From Oscillospiraceae bacterium (GTDB taxonomy: Bacteria > Bacillota > Clostridia > Oscillospirales > Ruminococcaceae), in the NCBI GenBank assembly GCA_009777725.1, contig WRLG01000004.1, positions 1-64,000 on the forward strand: a stretch of DNA of 64,000 nt. Direction: 5' to 3'. The translations under genes and the position numbers were made by a program. Below the pieces are notes generated by a model. It saw nothing but the letters and a program-made list of their open reading frames with translations. It did not search any database and was not told the origin of the DNA. Position 1 is the first letter of the stretch; each line of letters opens with the position of its first letter. This document shows positions 9,584 through 17,128 of the stretch, piece after piece.

Positions 9584-9699
9584 TCAACCTCCCAGCTCCA
9601 GTCCCGTTCCGTGACAGAATCATCGGTTTCATCTGCGCCGCACGAGGTGAAAGTTATTAAAGCTAATGCCAAAATCAGCAATATTCGTAATATACGCAC
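9574..9699 (-). CDS. Tiny lipoprotein in the ABC operon
   Basis: A 41-residue product from a GTG at 9699 with GGTAGGAGT upstream. It begins MRILRILLILALALITFTSC: basic n-region, hydrophobic core and a lipobox-like FTSC (Cys20), followed by a short acidic tail (GADETDD...) ending ECC. It overlaps the permease start by 10 nt, which supports real translation. It may be a relic of a duplicated binding protein or a true small membrane-anchored peptide. No family recognised. Confidence 0.55.
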   Translation of the reverse strand: MRILRILLILALALITFTSCGADETDDSVTERDWSWEVECC

Positions 9700-9716
9700 T
9701 CCTACCACCACTTTCG

Positions 9717-9755
9717 ATAATTGTCAATTGTCCATTGTCCATTGTCAATTGTTCG
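9717..9755. repeat. Heptamer repeat array
   Basis: Direct repeats of ATTGTCC/ATTGTCA in 7-nt steps between the binding-protein gene and the tiny lipoprotein gene. Same repeat class as at 5443, 12893, 28361, 29068 and 60472. Confidence 0.7.
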
Positions 9756-10799
9756 TCACCATGTTACGCCCTTGAAAGCCTCTGCGAACATCATGTCGCC
9801 CGGATTTTCTTTTATATCGTCCATAGCGACAAGCTCATCGGCGAGCTTTTTCAGCCCCTCGACTTCAAGGGGAATACCGAACAGCAGTCGGTTGTTTCCG
9901 TGTATGATTGCATCTTTGGGCGCGCCTGTGTAATTATGTGCGATGTCTACTATGTTTTCGGCAGTCGGGTCGGCGAGAATAATTTCGTTTGCTTCATCAA
10001 TCGCTTTAACGAAATCTTTAAGTGCATCTGAATTAGAAGACAAAAATCTCTCGCTTGCGTTAATCGTTCGGCAAGGAATGTTCGCCGAAACATCATCAAA
10101 CTTTCTGACATATCCCTCAAGTTCAGCAATACTTGCCTGCGGTTCTTCAAGAATCGCGCCGTCAACTTGACCCGCTTGAAGTGCTTGAATCGCCGGACCG
10201 CCTGCAAGGCGTTCAAGATTGAATGTCGCCCCCTCGTTTCGTGCGGCTACCGTAAGCGAGATAATTGCTTCACAAGTGGGGGAAATTCCCGAAATGTTCT
10301 TGCCGTTTAAGTCCGAGAGCTCCTTAATATCGGATTCGGGCGGCACTAGCAAGACACTTGTGCAGGGCTTTTTGACTTGTGCGATTGTTTTAATCGGTGC
10401 GCCGTTTGCGATTGCGGCAATTGCCGTAGTCGGGCAAGTCCAAAATACATCTGCTCCGCCGCTGACTACAAAGTCACGCGCCGCCGCGTTATCGTCAACG
10501 GGAACGATTTCCACGTCAAGGTTATACTTTTCAAAAAGTCCCAGTTCCTTTGCGACGTAAAGGTTTAAGTGGTGGGTGGTCTTGGCATCGGCAACGACTA
10601 TTTTAACAGGCTCGCCGACAGGTTCGCCGCTATAGTCATCGTTGTTGCCGCTGTTGTCGGCGTTGGGTGCGTTTTGAGGAGAGGTCTGATTGGTACTTCC
10701 TCCATTGCCTGTATTGCACGCTGTCATTCCTGTTATTAAGAGCGCGAGGGTTGCTAAGATTGCGATGAGTTTTTGGGGTTGTTTTAGTTGCTTGAACAT
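9756..10799 (-). CDS. ABC transporter substrate-binding lipoprotein, NMT1/SsuA-like
   Basis: 347 residues. Signal peptide with lipobox TAC (Cys28), then a Ser/Asn/Gly-rich linker (about 30-55), then a periplasmic-binding-type fold with GLFEKYNLDVEIVPV, typical of the NitT/TauT NMT1-like group. It captures substrate for the permease and ATPase downstream. The first gene of the operon; strong promoter at 10884-10912 and AAAGGAGGACATGAA before the start. Confidence 0.9.
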   Translation of the reverse strand: MFKQLKQPQKLIAILATLALLITGMTACNTGNGGSTNQTSPQNAPNADNSGNNDDYSGEPVGEPVKIVVADAKTTHHLNLYVAKELGLFEKYNLDVEIVPVDDNAAARDFVVSGGADVFWTCPTTAIAAIANGAPIKTIAQVKKPCTSVLLVPPESDIKELSDLNGKNISGISPTCEAIISLTVAARNEGATFNLERLAGGPAIQALQAGQVDGAILEEPQASIAELEGYVRKFDDVSANIPCRTINASERFLSSNSDALKDFVKAIDEANEIILADPTAENIVDIAHNYTGAPKDAIIHGNNRLLFGIPLEVEGLKKLADELVAMDDIKENPGDMMFAEAFKGVTW

Positions 10800-10842
10800 T
10801 TCATGTCCTCCTTTAAATAGTAAATAGAGCGTTCGCTCTTTT

Positions 10843-10880
10843 TATATACATACAATTCATATACAATTAGTATGTATATA
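10843..10880. promoter_or_regulatory. Inverted repeat overlapping the transporter operon start
   Basis: TATATACATAC (10843-10853) and GTATGTATATA (10870-10880) are perfect inverted arms around a 16-nt centre. On the minus strand it begins just past the -10 box, so it spans the predicted transcription start. It could be an operator for a dimeric repressor or a 5' UTR hairpin. Confidence 0.6.
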
Positions 10881-10883
10881 AAT

Positions 10884-10912
10884 ATTATACACCAATTATT
10901 TTGATATGTCAA
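10884..10912 (-). promoter_or_regulatory. Promoter of the ABC-cysK operon
   Basis: Minus strand TTGACA (10907-10912), 17-nt spacer, TATAAT (10884-10889). Confidence 0.85.
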
Positions 10913-11065
10913 GTAGGTTTTAAGAAAAAAAAAATAAAAACGGAATAAAATTTTACAATCATGTTGTATAAAATTTATAAATTTTTTAATAATATTTATT
11001 TCCGCCAAAGTAATATGTACTTGCCTATCCGTCATAAATTGATATGACAAAGGGGTGGTTACGGC

Positions 11066-12889
11066 ATGGAACATACGATTGCTCTCGCGGGGAATCCGAA
11101 TGTCGGCAAGTCAACGGTTTTTAACGCCTTGACAGGGATGCGCCAGCACACCGGCAACTGGACGGGGAAAACCGTCCAAAACGCCCGCGGGAAATGCGTT
11201 TATAACGATGAAGAATATATCATGGTAGACCTTCCGGGTACATACTCCCTGCGCGCACATTCCTATGAGGAGGAAATTGCGCGGGATTACATACGCTCCG
11301 GCGAGCCCGATGCGGTTATAGTCGTTTGCGATGCGACAAGCCTCGAACGCAACCTGTATCTGGCACTCCAAATCCTTGAAATAACAAGCCGCGTGCTTAT
11401 ATGCGTTAACCTGATGGACGAAGCGGAGAAGAAAAAAATCCGCCTTGACCTTGAAAAGCTGTCCGCACTTCTCGGTGTTACGGTATGCGGGGTTACGGCG
11501 CGGAGCGGCAAGGGCTTGGACGAGATGATGTCAAGACTGCCGGAGGTTATAAATAAGCCCGAAAACAGCGCGGCTGAAGCCGAAAAGGAGATAAGCGAAA
11601 TTGTCAAAAACGCCGAAAGCATAGCAAAGGCTTGCGTTACCTTTGAAAAGCCGGATTATTACGAGCGCGACAGGCGTGTTGACAAAATCGTAACGCACAG
11701 GATTTGGGGCGTTCCCGTTATGCTGATGTTGCTTACCGTTGTTTTTTGGATTACGTTGACAGGTGCGAACTACCCCTCCGAAGCACTTTTTTCTCTCTTT
11801 TTTAAGCTTGAAGTAAAGCTCTCGGGCGCGTTCGCCGCCGCGCAAGCCCCGGCGTGGCTGAGCGGAATCCTAATTGATGGGGTTTACCGCGTTTTGGCTT
11901 GGGTAATCGCGGTTATGCTGCCGCCTATGGCAATTTTTTTCCCCCTGTTTACAATTCTGGAGGATTTGGGCTATCTGCCGAGGGTGGCGTTTAATCTGGA
12001 TAAGCATTTTAAAAAGTCGGGTGCTTGCGGGAAGCAGGCGTTGACTATGTGCATGGGCTTCGGCTGTAATGCCGCCGGAATAACGGGCTGCCGTATTATC
12101 GATTCACCGCGCGAACGCCTCATCGCCGTGCTCACAAATAATTTTGTGCCCTGCAACGGAAGATTTCCTACACTGATTGCAGTGCTGGCAATGTTTTTCG
12201 CCGCCTCATTCGGGGTGTTCCGCTCGCTTATTTCCGCGGTCATGCTGACTGCAATCATTATATTGGGGGTTGCCTTAACATTTTTACTGTCTCGTATTCT
12301 GTCGAAAACCTTGCTCAAAGGTATCCCCTCATCGTTTGCGCTGGAACTTCCGCCTTACAGGAGACCGCAGATAGGCAAGGTAATCGTCCGCTCTATATTC
12401 GACCGCACAATATTTGTATTGGGCAGGGCAATCTGCGTTGCCGCTCCGGCGGGGCTGGTTATCTGGCTCTTTGCGAATATTTCATTCGGCGGGCAATCGC
12501 TGTTGAACATTTGCGCGGATTTTTTAGAGCCGTTCGCCTATTTTATAGGGCTTGACGGCGTTATTCTGCTTGCCTTTATCCTCGGCTTCCCCGCCAATGA
12601 AATCGTTATGCCGATTATGATTATGGCATATATCGGAACGGGAAAGCTAACCGACTATGAAAGCCTCGATTCGCTGAAAACGATTCTGACCGACAACGGC
12701 TGGACTATGATAACCGCCGCGTGTGTAATCATATTCACCCTCTGCCATTCACCCTGCTCCACCGCCGTGCTTACAATAAAAAAAGAAACCGGCGGCATGA
12801 AATGGGCACTGCTCTCCATGCTCATCCCCACCGCCGCCGGAATCATTCTATGCGCTTTTACTGCGAATTTGCTTAGGGTGTTTATTTAA
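11066..12889 (+). CDS. feoB: Ferrous iron transport protein B
   Basis: 607 residues. N-terminal G domain with GNPNVGKST (G1), DLPGTYSL (G3) and NLMD (G4), followed by a membrane domain with about eight helices and two Gate/Nucleoside-recognition-type regions. FeoB imports Fe2+. It is shorter than the usual 650-770 residues, mainly in the linker and C-terminus, and no feoA lies next to it. The start has only a weak GGGGTGG upstream. Single gene. Confidence 0.93.
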   Translation: MEHTIALAGNPNVGKSTVFNALTGMRQHTGNWTGKTVQNARGKCVYNDEEYIMVDLPGTYSLRAHSYEEEIARDYIRSGEPDAVIVVCDATSLERNLYLALQILEITSRVLICVNLMDEAEKKKIRLDLEKLSALLGVTVCGVTARSGKGLDEMMSRLPEVINKPENSAAEAEKEISEIVKNAESIAKACVTFEKPDYYERDRRVDKIVTHRIWGVPVMLMLLTVVFWITLTGANYPSEALFSLFFKLEVKLSGAFAAAQAPAWLSGILIDGVYRVLAWVIAVMLPPMAIFFPLFTILEDLGYLPRVAFNLDKHFKKSGACGKQALTMCMGFGCNAAGITGCRIIDSPRERLIAVLTNNFVPCNGRFPTLIAVLAMFFAASFGVFRSLISAVMLTAIIILGVALTFLLSRILSKTLLKGIPSSFALELPPYRRPQIGKVIVRSIFDRTIFVLGRAICVAAPAGLVIWLFANISFGGQSLLNICADFLEPFAYFIGLDGVILLAFILGFPANEIVMPIMIMAYIGTGKLTDYESLDSLKTILTDNGWTMITAACVIIFTLCHSPCSTAVLTIKKETGGMKWALLSMLIPTAAGIILCAFTANLLRVFI

Positions 12890-12945
12890 AATTGGCAATT
12901 GTTAACTGTTGATTGTCAATCGTCAATTATCAATTATCAATTGAA
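12890..12945. repeat. Heptamer repeat array at the feoB 3' end
   Basis: 7-nt units AATTGTTA, GATTGTC, CAATCGTC, AATTATC follow feoB directly and run into the last codons of the convergent surface-protein gene. Confidence 0.65.
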
Positions 12946-15182
12946 TCAAAATTCTCCTCAATCCCCGCCAAAGTTGAAACATCATCATACTCGGCGTTTG
13001 CAACGGTGAATGAGGTGTTTGCGGTTACGAGCCCGCTGAAATGAACGCTTAATTCATGCTCTCCTGCTTCAAGCGTATCTAAATACTCGGGCAGGAGGGT
13101 GATGATTGTTGAGCCGCTTTGGGCGGTGTAATGCGTTCCACGGGTTAGGCGGCGACCGTTTCGGCGGACTTCTATGAAATCTGCGAAATTTTTGTCTGCT
13201 ATGTAAACCAGCGGGATTCCCGAGTGTTTTATGTAGGTGTCATTTTCAAAATGACCGTTGATTTCGGTTTTGCCGCTGTTGTTTACGCTCCCTGCCGCGC
13301 CGCCGATGCCGCCGCCGCTTATGATTGCGTCTCTTACGGCGGCGGCGGTGTTACCGCCGTCTGTGTTATCGGGGACGACGGGGTCGAGGTCGGAAGGAGG
13401 AGGACCGCCGCCCGGTCTGCAAGGTTTCTCACATAAGTCCGCGGTGCCTTTGCAGTTAGGACCGCAGGGTTCAAAAGGAACGCTTTTGAGTTCTGCCCGC
13501 CATTGTGCGTAAAGGGTCTGGTCGTTGACGGTCAAAAAAGTGGTTATGACCGAGATACCGGGGTTCGAACCACTAGCGTAGCCTAAGAAAGTATAGGTAT
13601 GTGTGGTGGTTTCATTCCGAGTAGTGCTTGGGAAATCTGCTTGTGTTAGTGTCGTACCCGAAATAAATTGAGCCTGCGTAAAACTCTGCGTTCCTGTTCC
13701 GCCGGTGTGGTGCTGGTTAAAGTTCGGGTCAAAGGTTATTGTAACAAGCGCAGGGCTTTCGGTTACTAAGATTGTGAAATCTTGGGTATACATACCGCTA
13801 CCACCGTTCGTACCGCCGCTGATATTCGCCCTAACCGTTACCGTTCCCACATTGGGTGTGATAAGAACACCAGTAATTGCATTAATAGTTGCACCTGTTG
13901 CTGTTGTTCCGGCAGCAACTATTTGCCATTGTATATTTTTATTAGTTGCAGTCGAGGGGTAAACCGTTGCGCCGTTGTTTAAATTCCGTGTGCCGCCCTT
14001 GCCCATGTTATTGATGTTAACGCCCGTAATCGTCGTAACGGGGACGAATTCATCCGGATTAGGTTCTGCAGTCGGGTCTTCAGTCCACCGTGCATACAGA
14101 GTTTGTGTTTCATCTACTAAAATAGTCATCCAGAAAGAAGAACCTGTTGTTGTTGTATTCACATACCAACCGTTAAACGTATATCCGGGGCGGGATAAAG
14201 TCGGCAGTGTCATACTTGTTCCGTGGTTGATATTCTCGATTGTTTCAGTTTTGCCGTCATAGTCGTAGTCGAGGGTTAGGGTGTAGGTGTCGGTTGTCCA
14301 ATATGCCGTATAGGTTCTGTCGCCGAATGAGCCTTGGGGAATCGTTACATTTATCGTTGGTGCGGTAAGCCCTGTTCCGAGCCAACCCGCGAAAGTGAAA
14401 CCCGCTCTGGTTGGGTTATTGAGAGTAAACGCATTGCCCGCAATTGTGTAGGTCGCGGGGTTAGCGGACGTTCCCGTTCCCCCGCCTAAGTCATAGGTGA
14501 TGTTATACATCACGATTTCCCACTGTGCGTAAACGGTAATATCATCGTCTACCACAGTGGCGGCTGTGAACGCTGTACCCGAGCCGTCAACCGCAGTGTT
14601 CCACTCGTTGAAAACGTAGCCGTTTATGGTCGGTTCGGTCGGGAATCTGTTTCCTAATGATTCGCCGTCAGCAACGGTTACTTCCAAATCAGCAATACCA
14701 AAACCGATATAGTCGAATGTTACGGTGAACGTCTCGGGCACGGATGCTCCTGTACCCTCCACAACAACTTCTGCGGTCGGAGTATCTTCCCAATCATCTC
14801 CGCCGTCAAGCGAAACTTGTACAGTAAGAGTTATATTATTTGCGCTTTCATTTTCCGGGAAAACAAGGGTTTCGGTTTGGCTTGTTGCGCTTCCCGTGGC
14901 TGCCTCCGCAGGTACTATTACATCGTCTGAACTGTTAATCGCTCTTACCCTTACCGTAGCCAAATCAAGGTCAGTTCCCTCAACGGTTATAACATTGTTT
15001 CCGCCCGCTGAGGACATAGTAGTTTCTGCGGGGATTATGCTTATGACTACGGGGTCGTTTGCCGCTTTAACAGGTAAAGTAAAAGTCATCGGCAATGAGG
15101 GGAATAAGGCGAACGTAAGCGAGAAAGTGACCACCCAAGCCAAGAATACGGAAAATTTTTCTTTGGTTGCTTTGTTTTTCAT
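12930..15182 (-). CDS. Secreted multidomain repeat protein (Listeria-Bacteroides repeats)
   Basis: 750 residues. A signal peptide (about 1-41) is followed by an IPT/TIG-like domain (about 44-145), then several Listeria-Bacteroides (InlB B-type) repeats with the YxFxGWxxxxxG...TxTLYAxW pattern (about 150-225, 227-300, 300-370 and 485-570), a BIG2-like domain between them (about 385-480), a Cys/Pro-rich linker (CGPNCKGTADLCEKPCRPGG) and a C-terminal X2-like beta domain (about 665-735). No LPXTG anchor or S-layer domain is seen, so attachment is unclear. Likely an extracellular adhesion or scaffold protein. AAAGGAGAGTTTACA precedes the ATG. Confidence 0.85.
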   Translation of the reverse strand: MKNKATKEKFSVFLAWVVTFSLTFALFPSLPMTFTLPVKAANDPVVISIIPAETTMSSAGGNNVITVEGTDLDLATVRVRAINSSDDVIVPAEAATGSATSQTETLVFPENESANNITLTVQVSLDGGDDWEDTPTAEVVVEGTGASVPETFTVTFDYIGFGIADLEVTVADGESLGNRFPTEPTINGYVFNEWNTAVDGSGTAFTAATVVDDDITVYAQWEIVMYNITYDLGGGTGTSANPATYTIAGNAFTLNNPTRAGFTFAGWLGTGLTAPTINVTIPQGSFGDRTYTAYWTTDTYTLTLDYDYDGKTETIENINHGTSMTLPTLSRPGYTFNGWYVNTTTTGSSFWMTILVDETQTLYARWTEDPTAEPNPDEFVPVTTITGVNINNMGKGGTRNLNNGATVYPSTATNKNIQWQIVAAGTTATGATINAITGVLITPNVGTVTVRANISGGTNGGSGMYTQDFTILVTESPALVTITFDPNFNQHHTGGTGTQSFTQAQFISGTTLTQADFPSTTRNETTTHTYTFLGYASGSNPGISVITTFLTVNDQTLYAQWRAELKSVPFEPCGPNCKGTADLCEKPCRPGGGPPPSDLDPVVPDNTDGGNTAAAVRDAIISGGGIGGAAGSVNNSGKTEINGHFENDTYIKHSGIPLVYIADKNFADFIEVRRNGRRLTRGTHYTAQSGSTIITLLPEYLDTLEAGEHELSVHFSGLVTANTSFTVANAEYDDVSTLAGIEENFDSIDN

Positions 15183-15264
15183 TGTAAACTCTCCTTTTTT
15201 TTAGGTTTAGATTTAGATATTTATTTAAGCGTGACGAAATCATCACGACCAACTAAGGAAACCC

Positions 15265-15304
15265 CAAAAGCGGCTCTCCCCTCGGTAAGGGAAAGCCGCT
15301 TTTA
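15265..15304. terminator. Hairpin ending the microsatellite transcript
   Basis: AAAAGCGGCT...AGCCGCTTTT with a stem of about 15 bp. It lies between the (GCTT)n tract and the surface-protein gene and would stop minus-strand transcripts from the promoters at 15417 and 15475. Confidence 0.7.
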
Positions 15305-15343
15305 TTTAAAACAAATATTTTAAGGCATGGCAAACAGGCAGAA

Positions 15344-15436
<93 letters not shown>

Positions 15437-15474
15437 TTTTGTCAAGACCTTTCTTGTTAATTTTTTGTGTTTTT

Positions 15475-15503
15475 ATTATAGCATATTTGGGCGGGGGTGT
15501 CAA
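15475..15503 (-). promoter_or_regulatory. Promoter of the microsatellite transcript (conserved-spacer family)
   Basis: Minus strand TTGACA (15498-15503), spacer CCCCCGCCCAAATATGC, TATAAT (15475-15480). The -35 box overlaps the stop codon of the nuclease gene. Confidence 0.8.
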
Positions 15504-16393
15504 TGAACAATTGACATAATTTCCTCGCGGGATAGCCCTGTAGCCGCTATAATATCGTCTATCGGGATATTCATTTTAATAAGGTTGCGCGCAACATTAA
15601 CATATCCCTCCTGTCGACCTTCCTGCCGACCTTCCTGTCGCCCCTCCTGCCGTCCCCTGTGCCTACCCTCCTCAATACCCACTTCCCGAGCATAATCCAT
15701 AGCCCACTCATGGTCCCGCCGCGCCTTCTCTTGGCGTTCATACATATCCCGCGCTTTTTCGTCTGCCGACAGTTCGCGGAGCTTGACTACAGCCTTACTA
15801 ATTTGCGTATTCCTGTTTGCTACCATTTCCAACTCCTCCTCGCTCCCTGCGGCGATAAATTTCGCCCAGTCGCATAATTCCGTGCCGTCAAAATTATCCG
15901 GCAGTTTATTTAATTCGAGAGTATGAATTTCGATTAGGTCGGATAGCTCGATGTTTGCGTTCGGGTCGAAAAATGTGAAGCGATGATGATAAAGCGGGCT
16001 TGCCTTTATAAGGGTTTCTTCGGTGATTATAATGCTGATTACGCGCTTCAAGTCTTTGTATTTATCACTGCTTCCGATTTGCTCTGTGATTAGTTTAGCA
16101 TCATAATAGATAATGCGCTCCTCCATGCCGGGGCGGACTTTGAGTTGGATTTCGATGTGTATGATTTTCCCTGTTTTGGTTTTTACCTTTACATCGACAA
16201 TGCCTAGTTTATCCCCGTGAAATTCGCGGAGCAAGTGCGGGTCGAGGATTTCGATGACTTCATATTCGCCATCGTCCAGTTTCAGAATTGACTTTAACAG
16301 TCCTTGTAAAAACTCAATATTTCGCTCGTCAGCGAAGAAAAGCCTAAATCCGATGTCGTTTTTTACTGATATGAGGAAGGTTTTAGTTACCAT
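15500..16393 (-). CDS. Rpn-family PD-(D/E)XK nuclease/transposase-like protein
   Basis: 297 residues of the PF12784-type (Rpn, recombination-promoting nuclease) family. The N-terminal 110 residues carry the nuclease core: Asp in GIVDVKVKTKTGK and the ExQ of IHIEIQLKV. The C-terminus has a charged linker with a GRQE repeat (about four copies) encoded by 12-nt direct repeats near 15610-15660, then a small helical end (DIIAATGLSREEI). No transposon ends are visible. AAGGAGCG precedes the ATG; promoter at 16429-16458. Rpn proteins promote RecA-independent recombination or act in defence; the role here is not shown. Confidence 0.85.
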   Translation of the reverse strand: MVTKTFLISVKNDIGFRLFFADERNIEFLQGLLKSILKLDDGEYEVIEILDPHLLREFHGDKLGIVDVKVKTKTGKIIHIEIQLKVRPGMEERIIYYDAKLITEQIGSSDKYKDLKRVISIIITEETLIKASPLYHHRFTFFDPNANIELSDLIEIHTLELNKLPDNFDGTELCDWAKFIAAGSEEELEMVANRNTQISKAVVKLRELSADEKARDMYERQEKARRDHEWAMDYAREVGIEEGRHRGRQEGRQEGRQEGRQEGYVNVARNLIKMNIPIDDIIAATGLSREEIMSIVH

Positions 16394-16428
16394 TTTTAAC
16401 GCTCCTTGCTTTTGTTGGTGTGATTTTT

Positions 16429-16458
16429 ATTATAAGCGGGTTTGGGCGGGGGTGTCAA
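16429..16458 (-). promoter_or_regulatory. Promoter of the Rpn gene (conserved-spacer family)
   Basis: Minus strand TTGACA (16453-16458), 18-nt spacer beginning CCCCCGCCCAAACCCGC, TATAAT (16429-16434). Confidence 0.8.
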
Positions 16459-16473
16459 GATTTTTGTTTTTGG

Positions 16474-16791
16474 CTACAAAGCTGAATGTGATAAAATTCC
16501 CCTTTTTTCAAAGGCTATAATATTATTATCAAAATTAACGCTGAAATTAAATTTGCCGAGGACATTCATTCCGATAATACCATCAAAATGGAAACTGTCA
16601 AGATTTTTATGAGAATGTACGTCAACATTGGTCAACTCGACAGAACCTATCATCATTTTGGAAATTTTTGCTTCGTGAACGTCAACAAATCCTCCCGCCG
16701 TTCTTGCAATTGATTTTTCGCCGTAACAATAGCCTAATTTTTTCAAAGCTCTTTCGGCGAATGAGGTTACATTCGCCCCTGTGTCTATCAA
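16474..16791 (-). pseudogene. Retropepsin-like aspartic protease, truncated or split
   Basis: About 105 codons starting at a TTG that directly follows an in-frame TAG. The catalytic motif is at the extreme N-terminus (IDTGANVTSF), and the second conserved block DGIIGMNVLGKFNFSVNFD is present, as in clan AA single-domain retropepsin-like proteins. Members of this family need an N-terminal beta strand before DTG, which is missing here unless translation comes from upstream. No good ribosome binding site fits the TTG. The likeliest reading is a broken gene; stop readthrough is the alternative. Confidence 0.6.
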
Positions 16792-17010
16792 CTATAGCAG
16801 ATAACCCCCCGCCTCCTCAGGAAATTCTCCTATATATTGGTAAAAACTGCCGGGCGTGTCTCCCCAAATATCCTGTATTTCAAATTTATCTTTGCCGTAT
16901 GCGATAACCTCGCCTCCAATAATCCTGTAGAAATTGTTCTTTTTATAGTTAATCATACAAACAAAATTTCCGTCATATTCCTTTTCGATTTCTTCCATGG
17001 TTTTATACAT
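16792..17010 (-). CDS. Uncharacterised 72-residue protein upstream of the DTG protease
   Basis: 72 residues, MYKTMEEIEKEYDGNFVCMI to GEFPEEAGGYLL, ending at a TAG that is in frame with the protease remnant. AAAGGAAGG precedes the ATG at 17010; the longer frame to 17181 is not supported. It looks like a small alpha/beta protein with a conserved-looking IGGEVIAYGKDKFEI segment. Family not recognised. Promoter at 17057-17085. Confidence 0.7.
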   Translation of the reverse strand: MYKTMEEIEKEYDGNFVCMINYKKNNFYRIIGGEVIAYGKDKFEIQDIWGDTPGSFYQYIGEFPEEAGGYLL

Positions 17011-17056
17011 ATTGCTTGCCTTCCTTTCCAATAATGCAGTCCCTACGTTTTTTTTT

Positions 17057-17085
17057 ATTATAGCAGATTTTAACAAGGCTGTCAA
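17057..17085 (-). promoter_or_regulatory. Promoter of the 72-residue gene (related spacer)
   Basis: Minus strand TTGACA (17080-17085), spacer GCCTTGTTAAAATCTGC, TATAAT (17057-17062). It keeps the AAAATCTGC half of the spacer family. Confidence 0.8.
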
Positions 17086-17128
17086 TAACCCAAAACTTTT
17101 TAAACCGAAATGAATATCACCAGTAATT

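Noticed and set aside
15600-15665. 12-nt direct repeats as a regulatory array
   Set aside because: They encode GRQE repeats inside the Rpn gene linker, a normal feature of that family.
15500-16393. Insertion sequence based on the transposase-like annotation
   Set aside because: No terminal inverted repeats or target duplications flank the gene; Rpn proteins are not classical IS transposases.
16792-16794. Pyrrolysine codon
   Set aside because: A single TAG next to an N-terminally incomplete frame is better explained by gene decay; no pyl genes are in the window, so the idea is kept only as an alternative in the findings.
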